DNA from: an uncultured Sphingobacteriaceae bacterium
GTDB lineage: Bacteria; Bacteroidota; Bacteroidia; Sphingobacteriales; Sphingobacteriaceae
Assembly: GCA_946480915.1 (NCBI GenBank)
Contig: CAMLLO010000057.1
Coordinates: 1 to 21,715 of the forward strand
DNA length: 21,715 nucleotides
Reading direction: 5' to 3'
Shown here: positions 7,855 through 15,223 of the stretch, piece by piece
Layout: each line of letters starts with the position of its first letter
Position numbering within the stretch: the stretch's first letter is position 1
Notes under the pieces: generated by a model
Told to the model about the DNA's origin: nothing
The model's database searches: none
What the model saw: the letters and a program-made list of their open reading frames with translations, nothing else
Position numbers and translations under genes: made by a program

Positions 7855-10800
7855 ATGCCCCGAAATTCAATCTCAAACTCAATAGCTGTTACCGCCCGAT
7901 TTCTTTTCACAAATACGCTGTATCTACTATTTGCCTTTATCCCAGGCATCGGCCTGTCCCAAAGTGCTCAAGTAAAATTCAGGCATATTACTAATGAAGA
8001 TGGACTTTCGAACAGTACCATAGAGGCTATCTTTCAGGATAACAAAGGCTTTATGTGGTTTGGCACCCGCGACGGACTGAACCGTTTTGACGGATATGAG
8101 TTCACTGTCTTTAAACATAACCCTGCAGACACAACTAGTATTAGCGACAATTATATCCGTGATATTTATGAGGATAGCGACCATACTCTGTGGATCGGCA
8201 CATCGAACGGGCTTAACCGCTTTAATGCGAAAAACAACACCTTCAGTCGTTTTAAAACCAGCAATGGGCTGTCTAACAATCTGATAACGGCCATACATCA
8301 AGACAGATCTGGAAAATTATGGATAGGAACGTATGGGGGCGGCCTCAATGTTTTGAATCTACAGTCTGGCAGATTTAACCATTTCAAGCATCAACAGCAG
8401 AATAAAAAAACGATAAGTGATGACCGCGTAAATAACATTGTTGAGCAAAAAAATGGAAACCTGTGGATAGCTACCGCCCGCGGCTTAAACGTTTATCAAA
8501 AAGCATCACATACATTTCAGCAACCTGCAGCTCTTCAGAATTACACAATCCTGAAGATAACCAAAGAATCGGATGAGGTTTTTTGGTTAGCCACCGAAGA
8601 AGCTGGCTTAATTCGTTATAATACCCAAACTGGATATATCAAGCAGTATCGGCATCAGGAAAAAAAACCTTCCAGTTTAGGCAGCGATCAGGTACGAGCC
8701 ATTGTAGTTGATAAAAAAGAAAATTTATGGGTTGGTGGTGTAAATGGCGGCCTAAACTTGTTTAATACTCAAACCGAAAGTTTTTTACAATATCAGAATA
8801 GGCCAGGCGATCCAAGTAGCTTATCACAACGAACGGTTTCTTCTTTATTTGAAGATAAACAGGGAAATTTGTGGATTGGCACACATAGAGGCGGAATTAA
8901 TCTCCATAGCCCGGGAGCCGACAAATTTAAACTTATCCAACAAGAGCCGACTAAAAATAGTCTAAGTTATAACGATGTTAAGGCCTTCTATGAAGACAGG
9001 GATGGCAATTTATGGATAGGAACAGATGGAGGAGGTTTAAATTTTCTCGACAGAAGCAACAACACATTCAGACATCATCGTTACAGCCCTTATGTGTTCA
9101 ACAGCATCGGCTCTGATGCCGTACTTCACATCATGGAGGATAGCAGAAAGAATCTCTTAATTGGCACCTGGGGGGGTGGACTAAACCTATTTGACCGTAA
9201 TACAGGCACCTTTACAAGATATTTACACAACAGTCAAAACACGCACTCAATTTCGTCGAATTACGTTCAAAAATCGTTTGAAGATAGTCATGGAAATATT
9301 TGGATCTGTACCTATTACGGCGGACTAAACCTGTTTGATCCCCGCACAAAGCAGTTCAAAAAAATTCTTTATGGGTCCGACAAGAAAAGCAGGCTCTTTG
9401 GCAACAACATACTCGCCATCAATGAAGATAAAACCGGGAAGATATGGATAGGCACTGATGACGGAGGACTTAATTGTTACGACCCGGCGACAGGAAAATT
9501 CTCCCATTATTTCGAAAATGAGGAAAAGAAGCCAGAGATCCGGGTGATATTTTTAGATAGCAAGGGCAGATTATGGCTTGGACAGACCGGCCTCTATCTC
9601 TTTGAGCCCACAAAAAACAAATTTTCCCTTGTCAGTACCCAAGCAGGTCTTTCTACCGAATTTATTAAAGGGATTACGGAAGACGAGAATGGAAATTTCT
9701 GGATCTCTACCTCTAATGGGCTTACAGAATTTAATCCCCGAACTAAATCTTTCAAAAAATACAATACTGCGGATGGATTACAGGGGCTGGAGTTTGAAGC
9801 TAATGCTTACCTTAAAACCAGAAAGGGCGAAATGTTTTTTGGAGGGGTAAATGGCATAAACTCCTTTTTCCCGAAAGATATCAAACCCAATAGGTACATT
9901 CCACCGGTCTATATAACCGACTTTCAAATATTTAACAAAAAAATAATGCCTGGAGGAAAACACTCTCCATTGCAATCTGACATAAGTTTAACTAAAGAGA
10001 TTGATCTCTCATATGATCAATCAACGTTTTCCTTCGGTTTCGCCGCATTAAATTACACCGCCTCCGAGAATAATAATTATGCCTATAAGCTGGAGGGTTT
10101 GGACGATGACTGGGTTTATGCCGGAAATAATCACAGAGCAAACTATACAAACTTAGATCCCGGCACGTATACCTTTATTGTAAAGGCCGCCAACAACGAT
10201 GGTATTTGGAATAACACAGGTACTTCAATTGGAATTACAATCACGCCGCCTTTCTGGGAGACGTGGTGGTTCAGAGTGTTGATACTGGCGTTTATAAGTA
10301 CAGGTGCCTATGCAGCCTATCAATTTAAGAGAAAATTAGAGTTAAAGGAGCTTGAGGAAGCCAAGAGGGAAGAAATCCATCAAACACAGCTACAATTCTT
10401 TACAAATATTTCTCACGAATTCAGGACACCCTTAAGTCTTATTCTGGGTCCGCTTGAAAAATTAACTAAAGAAAATCCAAATTCATCCTTCAATCATTAC
10501 TATACAACAATGTATAGAAATGCAGCCCGATTAATGAACTTAATCAATGAGCTAATGGACTTCCGAAAAGTTGAGGCAGGTGCGTTAAAATTAAAAGTAA
10601 TACCCGGAAATCTCAGTTTATTTATCGATGAAATTGCCGAAGAATTTCAGGAATTAGCTTCCGATAAAAACATCACTTTTAAAGTCAAAAAAGACGAAAA
10701 TCTTCCAGAAATATGGTTTGACAGACATGTACTGGAAAAAATAATAATAAATCTTATTAACAATTCTTTAAAATACACTCAAAATGGCGGGCAAGTAATT

Positions 10801-12000
10801 CTAGAGATCTTATCCTCTTTAAACGAGTTCAAACCTTCGTTTGAAAATCACCTCATTATAAAAAATCCGCATAGTGCTAAAAATGATATTTACATCAGAG
10901 TAGCTGATAATGGGACGGGCATTTCGAAAGAATCTATTCATCACTTATTTGAACGCTATTACAGAATAACCGAGTCTCATTTAGGCTCGGGAGTTGGTTT
11001 GGCTTTTGTTAAAAGCCTGACCATGCTGCATAAAGGAAATATCCATGTATCCAGCGAAAAACATAAAGGGACTGAAATCATTATCTCAATTCCTACCTCA
11101 AAGGATGACTATGATGAAAAAGAAAGGTGGATTAAAAGCAATGAAGAAGGAGGAACACGACTGGAAAGCATTAATTACAATGCTGATTTGCTTGTTTCAG
11201 CCGCGACGGAAACCCTTAGTCCCGACACATCGCAAGTACTTTTTAAGCATATATTAATAGTTGATGACAATGAAGAATTACGAACATTTTTAAAAGAGTG
11301 CCTGAGTTCTTCGTATAAAATTTCAGAGGCTGAAGACGGTTATGCCGGTATTGAAAAAGCCAAAGAAATATCACCGGATCTGATAATCAGTGATGTGATG
11401 ATGCCTGGAATGGATGGTATTCAGTTTTGTAAAATACTTAAGGAGGATATTGAAACCAGTCATTTACCATTTTTAATGTTAACGGCAAAAAATAGTGTCG
11501 AGGCCGAAATCGAGGGAGTTGAGTCTGGAGCAGATTATTATTTCTCCAAACCGATAAGTATTAATCTGCTTCTTTTAACTATTAAAAACATATTCTCACA
11601 AAAACAACGTCTTAAAGATCATTATTCGAAAGATCAGTATGCTGAGATACGGGATCTCGTCCATTCTAAAAAAGATAAAGATTTTATTGATAAACTTTTG
11701 AAAATCATCGAGTCGCAGTTAATCAATTCCGAACTTGACATAGAATTTCTCTGCCTGGAAATGGGAATGAGCCGAACCAAACTTTATCAAAAGATCAAAT
11801 CCATTTCAGGACAGTCGATAGGGGAATTTATTCGAACAATACGTCTTAGAAAAGCTGTTGAAATCATGACCCAGGAAGATGTTCTCTTAACCGAAGTAAT
11901 GTATCGCGTGGGCATTCAAACTCAATCCTACTTCACCAAAGCATTCAAAAAAGAATTTGGAAAAACCCCGTCGCAATTTTTGGGCGAAATTAAAAGGTAG
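7855..12000 (+). CDS. Hybrid two-component system (HTCS) sensor kinase and AraC-type regulator
   Basis: A 1381-residue one-protein signalling system in the inner membrane. Seen in order: signal peptide (1-36); about 14 propeller repeats of the DxxGNLWIGTxxGGLNxFD type between 62 and 671, fitting two seven-bladed propellers that form the periplasmic sensor; a Y_Y_Y Ig-like domain (about 715-797); a transmembrane helix (about 804-822); a histidine kinase with phospho-acceptor His854 in NISHEFRTPL, N-box INLINNSLKY (965-974), G1 VADNGTGIS and G2 GSGVGLAFVK; a receiver with acidic DDN (1137-1139), phospho-acceptor Asp1180 in ISDVMMPGMDG, Thr1210 and Lys1232; and a C-terminal AraC helix-turn-helix (about 1275-1381). 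All key residues are present. Family knowledge: such proteins bind specific oligosaccharides and switch on their own locus. By position the inducer should be a galactan-derived oligosaccharide. The DNA-binding site is probably the repeated operator described at 717, 7533 and 15073. Confidence 0.97.
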   Translation: MPRNSISNSIAVTARFLFTNTLYLLFAFIPGIGLSQSAQVKFRHITNEDGLSNSTIEAIFQDNKGFMWFGTRDGLNRFDGYEFTVFKHNPADTTSISDNYIRDIYEDSDHTLWIGTSNGLNRFNAKNNTFSRFKTSNGLSNNLITAIHQDRSGKLWIGTYGGGLNVLNLQSGRFNHFKHQQQNKKTISDDRVNNIVEQKNGNLWIATARGLNVYQKASHTFQQPAALQNYTILKITKESDEVFWLATEEAGLIRYNTQTGYIKQYRHQEKKPSSLGSDQVRAIVVDKKENLWVGGVNGGLNLFNTQTESFLQYQNRPGDPSSLSQRTVSSLFEDKQGNLWIGTHRGGINLHSPGADKFKLIQQEPTKNSLSYNDVKAFYEDRDGNLWIGTDGGGLNFLDRSNNTFRHHRYSPYVFNSIGSDAVLHIMEDSRKNLLIGTWGGGLNLFDRNTGTFTRYLHNSQNTHSISSNYVQKSFEDSHGNIWICTYYGGLNLFDPRTKQFKKILYGSDKKSRLFGNNILAINEDKTGKIWIGTDDGGLNCYDPATGKFSHYFENEEKKPEIRVIFLDSKGRLWLGQTGLYLFEPTKNKFSLVSTQAGLSTEFIKGITEDENGNFWISTSNGLTEFNPRTKSFKKYNTADGLQGLEFEANAYLKTRKGEMFFGGVNGINSFFPKDIKPNRYIPPVYITDFQIFNKKIMPGGKHSPLQSDISLTKEIDLSYDQSTFSFGFAALNYTASENNNYAYKLEGLDDDWVYAGNNHRANYTNLDPGTYTFIVKAANNDGIWNNTGTSIGITITPPFWETWWFRVLILAFISTGAYAAYQFKRKLELKELEEAKREEIHQTQLQFFTNISHEFRTPLSLILGPLEKLTKENPNSSFNHYYTTMYRNAARLMNLINELMDFRKVEAGALKLKVIPGNLSLFIDEIAEEFQELASDKNITFKVKKDENLPEIWFDRHVLEKIIINLINNSLKYTQNGGQVILEILSSLNEFKPSFENHLIIKNPHSAKNDIYIRVADNGTGISKESIHHLFERYYRITESHLGSGVGLAFVKSLTMLHKGNIHVSSEKHKGTEIIISIPTSKDDYDEKERWIKSNEEGGTRLESINYNADLLVSAATETLSPDTSQVLFKHILIVDDNEELRTFLKECLSSSYKISEAEDGYAGIEKAKEISPDLIISDVMMPGMDGIQFCKILKEDIETSHLPFLMLTAKNSVEAEIEGVESGADYYFSKPISINLLLLTIKNIFSQKQRLKDHYSKDQYAEIRDLVHSKKDKDFIDKLLKIIESQLINSELDIEFLCLEMGMSRTKLYQKIKSISGQSIGEFIRTIRLRKAVEIMTQEDVLLTEVMYRVGIQTQSYFTKAFKKEFGKTPSQFLGEIKR

Positions 12001-12124
12001 AAAAATAAAAAGCGCTGGATGTAACCAATTATTGAATTCCCATATCGAAACGCATGCAAAATCCTAATAAGTGCCCGGAAGTACATTCAATTATATTCGA
12101 TCGTACAGGTCAGTCAACCCTCTT

Positions 12125-13753
12125 CTATTTTTCCCGAACCAGGGAAATATCATCCACCTGACAAGAAGCATTGGCACTACCATCAGCATTAAAGCCAATT
12201 TCAACCTTCCCGTTTTTCACAGGTACACGTTTCAATTGGATAGTTGTCCACTCTGGGTTAGAGCCTTTTATCGTACTTGCCACTCGTTTCCCAGCACTCT
12301 CTACATACATTTCGAGCTGCGAGAAACCTTCGCTATTCCTAAGATATGCTGTGAGAGTGTAGAATCCATCAGGCAGTTCGACGTAGGGAGAAGATCTGAC
12401 TATTTGCGAAACATGGCGCTGAAAATCAATTTTATCACTAATATTAAGGCTCTTTTCTCCTATCACGCTATTTCTGTCTTCCTCACTGTTTAAAAAATTC
12501 AACACAGGCGAAGTAGCCGTGTCGAGCGAAATCTTGCTACCCTTAATCACTTTGGTCTCCCAGCCCATTAAAAAGGTTTGTACAGGCTTAACAGGGCTTG
12601 GTATTTTCTTCCGATCGGCCTCAAAACTAAAGTTCTTCACATAATTATTATCAGCGGCTACTTCCCATTCGCCTGTTTTAGCATCCAGGTTCCATGAGCC
12701 AAGAGAATTGAAGTAAGGCTTCACTCCATTAAACGACAATGGAACCCACTGGTTATATCCCAAGCCGTTACCGGCAAAATCCGCCCATCTGTCGCCGCAA
12801 TAAATGACGGTTTCCTGCTTAGAGCCTCTAACTGTAACAAAAAAGCCAGTTTGAGTAACATGGGCATAATCCTGTTCGCTGCCATCCATTACCAACATAT
12901 TATTCTTGGGCTTGTACGGGCCATTTATTTCGTCTGCCACCAGATAATATGCCAAGGAAGCATCCCAACCGTAAATATTGGAAGCCGCCATGTAGTATTT
13001 ACCCTTGTATTTAAACATACAGTTGCCTTCACGACTCGCTCCTTCAAAAATCTTAATGCAGTTCAGCAGATCTACTTTTCCATTTTTTATACCTATTTCG
13101 GAAATATAGATTTTATTCCTTCCCCGCCCGAAAGAATAAACAAGGTAGGATTTTCCGGTATCCTCATCGGTAAAAACAGTTTGATCTCCGGTGTTGGGTG
13201 TCCCTATTATATCAAGCATGCTTATCTTCTGGTGCCACTTAAATGGGCCGGCAGGATAATCAGAAACAGCTATCAGCACTCCATTACCGTGCTGAACGAA
13301 CATTGCGTACTGGTTTATTTCCTTTACATAAGCTACTCCCAGGCGCCCAAGCCAGTAAGCTCTGCCTTTCTCATTAACAACAGCCTTTGTCAGGGCGTCG
13401 GATTCAAAAGTCCAATTAACCAAATCAGTTGACGTATAACAAGTCACCGATTCAAAACCTGTTCCTGGGTATGTTTTGTTCGGCAAATCTCTATACTCTT
13501 CAGCCCCTTTATAGTGGACTCCATACCAATAATATTTCTCCTGGCGGGTTTTCGGGTCCTTAAATGTAAATATTCCTCCACCCTGGCTGTAAATGGGCTG
13601 GCCATCTTTCGTGTTCCAGAATACGTCATTTTTGATATTCAGCTTCTGGGCAACGCTGCGCTCTGTACTGAATATGGATACAACAAAAAATACTACGAAT
13701 AACAGCTGCCAAAGAATTCGCTTTCGAAAACATAAATGCTTGTGCATATACAT
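12125..13753 (-). CDS. GH43-like secreted glycoside hydrolase with C-terminal binding module
   Basis: A 542-residue secreted enzyme with a five-bladed propeller of the GH43 type, closest by motif to the exo-beta-1,3-galactanase group (GH43_24-like). Seen: signal peptide (about 1-36); SQGGGIF (56-62) where other GH43 enzymes often have a catalytic Asp; YYWYGVH (74-80); CYTSTDLVNWTFE (105-117); GDQTVFTDEDTGKSYLVYS (189-207, Asp190 as likely pKa modulator); REGNCMFKYKGKYYMAAS (241-258, Glu242 as likely acid); and CGDRWADF (319-326). A C-terminal beta-sandwich module (about 370-540) starts NYVKNFSFEAD and ends CQVDDISLV, like the end of the GH53 protein. By alignment to the subfamily, Gln301 in HVTQTGFF may take the place of the missing Asp base. 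It lies 73 bp after the alpha/beta hydrolase gene and is probably co-transcribed with it. ATG at 13747 is an alternative start. Substrate is inferred, not shown. Confidence 0.82.
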   Translation of the reverse strand: MYMHKHLCFRKRILWQLLFVVFFVVSIFSTERSVAQKLNIKNDVFWNTKDGQPIYSQGGGIFTFKDPKTRQEKYYWYGVHYKGAEEYRDLPNKTYPGTGFESVTCYTSTDLVNWTFESDALTKAVVNEKGRAYWLGRLGVAYVKEINQYAMFVQHGNGVLIAVSDYPAGPFKWHQKISMLDIIGTPNTGDQTVFTDEDTGKSYLVYSFGRGRNKIYISEIGIKNGKVDLLNCIKIFEGASREGNCMFKYKGKYYMAASNIYGWDASLAYYLVADEINGPYKPKNNMLVMDGSEQDYAHVTQTGFFVTVRGSKQETVIYCGDRWADFAGNGLGYNQWVPLSFNGVKPYFNSLGSWNLDAKTGEWEVAADNNYVKNFSFEADRKKIPSPVKPVQTFLMGWETKVIKGSKISLDTATSPVLNFLNSEEDRNSVIGEKSLNISDKIDFQRHVSQIVRSSPYVELPDGFYTLTAYLRNSEGFSQLEMYVESAGKRVASTIKGSNPEWTTIQLKRVPVKNGKVEIGFNADGSANASCQVDDISLVREK

Positions 13754-13826
13754 GAAATAATGAGCAACTATAGGGAACTTCAGCTACATTATCTTGAAGT
13801 TGCCTGTAATAATATCGTTGTAATTG

Positions 13827-14798
13827 CTAAAGAGTTGATAAAAACTCTTTCAGCACTTCAGTAGTTCGCTCTAGTTTATCGTGATGCAGATTATGTGCTG
13901 CTCCGTCAATATGCACGAGCTTGCCTTTTTGCATGGCAGCAGCCGCAGCCTCATTGCTTTTTCGCACCTCAGGAGAGGCATCCGCCTTTAGGATGATTGC
14001 AGGTACCTGAATCTTAGCTAATGAATTTCCGATATTCATAGTGCCCGTCATTACCTGGGAAGCTTCGCTTGAATACGGTCCGTGGTATTGTTTCTTCGAC
14101 AATGCCCAGTATTCAATGTCGGCCTTAGACCACAAAGGATTTTGACGAGTTCCTGAAGCTACCAGATCTTCGAAGCTATAATTGTTTTGAGCAACCAGGG
14201 TCTCAGGACTTCCGAACATACTTACCGAGAGGCGGTCATTAGGTGTTCTGGTCGGGGCAGGTGTTTGTGCCTGAGGATTACGGTTAGGCACTCCTCGTGC
14301 TGCATTTGCGGGTCCCCCGATCCGCATTCCAAGTAAAGGGTCCAGCATGATAATGGCGCGACCAACTTCAGGATACTCGGCACCTACCCGCATCACCGTA
14401 GCCGCTCCCATAGAATGACCCATAAGGATTGGGTTTTTCATTTTCATGACCTTTACGAACTCGACCACGTCTTTTACTAATGTCTCACCGTTATCACCAG
14501 CGGTGAAGGGGTCTGACAAGCCATGTCCACGGGCATCAAGCATATATATGTCATACTTATCCTGAAGTTTTAAGGCTAGCGTAGTCCAGCAAAGTCCATT
14601 ATCCGTAACTCCATGTACCATTACCATTGCAGGTTTGTCCGATTGAGTAGTGGCGTGGTAGTAATGGATGCGGATTCCGTTTGCATATGAATAACCATCC
14701 GACCACCCATTTGGGATCTTAACCTGTTGGGCAAATGCGAGAGCAGGAAACAAGAGCAGAAGCCCCAGATTTTTTGTTAAGTTCATCATTTTTGTCAT
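13827..14798 (-). CDS. Secreted alpha/beta hydrolase
   Basis: A 323-residue alpha/beta-hydrolase-fold protein with a signal peptide (1-23, cleavage at AFA|Q). Seen: oxyanion-hole motif MVHGVTDNG (60-68), DARGHGLSD (88-96), nucleophile elbow GHSMG with Ser129, Asp273 in KADAS and His302 in GAAHNLHH, so a complete Ser-Asp-His triad. The family covers esterases, lipases and other hydrolases and the substrate cannot be told. In this setting removal of an acyl group from a plant glycan is possible, but that is inference. It is preceded by a predicted HTCS operator at 15073-15108 and followed by the GH43-like gene 73 bp downstream, suggesting a two-gene unit induced together with susCD. Confidence 0.88.
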   Translation of the reverse strand: MTKMMNLTKNLGLLLLFPALAFAQQVKIPNGWSDGYSYANGIRIHYYHATTQSDKPAMVMVHGVTDNGLCWTTLALKLQDKYDIYMLDARGHGLSDPFTAGDNGETLVKDVVEFVKVMKMKNPILMGHSMGAATVMRVGAEYPEVGRAIIMLDPLLGMRIGGPANAARGVPNRNPQAQTPAPTRTPNDRLSVSMFGSPETLVAQNNYSFEDLVASGTRQNPLWSKADIEYWALSKKQYHGPYSSEASQVMTGTMNIGNSLAKIQVPAIILKADASPEVRKSNEAAAAAMQKGKLVHIDGAAHNLHHDKLERTTEVLKEFLSTL

Positions 14799-14930
14799 TT
14801 CTATTATTTAATTTTCTTAAACCTAGTTTTCCTTCAATTAATGAATAGGATCAGTAACATCCTTGCCTCTTTAAAATCCCCCCACAAATTTCTCTTAAAA
14901 TAACAGGCATCGGTATTTAGATAGATATAG

Positions 14931-15071
14931 ACCCGTTCCCTGGTTGATTTAGCAGAACTCCGCAATCTTGTCAGAGCTTTTGAAATCTCAATTACTGAAA
15001 CCATCAAAACCATATATAGACCTGAAGTTCTGAAGTCTTATATACAAAAGAGAAAGAAATTAGCGATTTAA
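14931..15071 (+). pseudogene. Possible C-terminal gene remnant without start codon
   Basis: An open frame of 46 codons bounded upstream by a stop, with no ATG, ending at TAA 15069-15071. It reads like an amphipathic helical C-terminus (SLVDLAELRNLVRAFEISI, then TIKTIYRPEVLKSY and a basic QKRKK tail). It was not recognised. It stops 2 bp before the operator half-site at 15073. Chance is a real alternative. Confidence 0.2.
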
Positions 15072-15108
15072 GCTTATGCTATTGGTCATTTTTTTTGTTC
15101 TATTGATC
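15045..15108 (-). promoter_or_regulatory. Predicted HTCS operator and promoter of the hydrolase/GH43 unit
   Basis: Third copy of the operator. Half-sites CTTATGCTATTGGTC (15073-15087) and TTTGTTCTATTGATC (15094-15108) match at 11 of 15 positions at a 21-bp spacing, joined by attttt. The second half-site is nearly identical to the first before susC. Minus-strand CTCTTTTG (15052-15045) gives TTTG at the same 28-bp offset as at the other two copies. The start of transcription would be near 15038. Confidence 0.6.
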
Positions 15109-15223
15109 AAAAAACAGAACCAACGAACACTATGCATTAAGGAACGACTAATTCTCTACATAATCGAACTCTCCGCCTTGTCGGAAAAACAGGCTTTATT
15201 GTTAAGGTGCTGCTTATATTTAA

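Larger units (their letters stand above)
14799..15223. other. Spacer between the SGNH esterase and the alpha/beta hydrolase genes
   Basis: A 425-bp stretch. It holds the predicted operator and -7 element (15045-15108), a leader of about 240 nt before the hydrolase start, a start-less plus-strand frame of 46 codons (14931-15071) that reads like a protein C-terminus, and overlapping it a minus-strand frame of 59 codons (14834-15013). Neither frame was recognised. Confidence 0.5.

Noticed and set aside
12001..12124. A terminator between the convergent HTCS and GH43-like genes
   Set aside because: No hairpin with a convincing stem could be found in these 124 bp.
12851..13432. A 193-codon plus-strand open frame
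   Set aside because: Antisense to the GH43-like gene, which has clear family motifs in its own frame; no domain seen in the antisense product.
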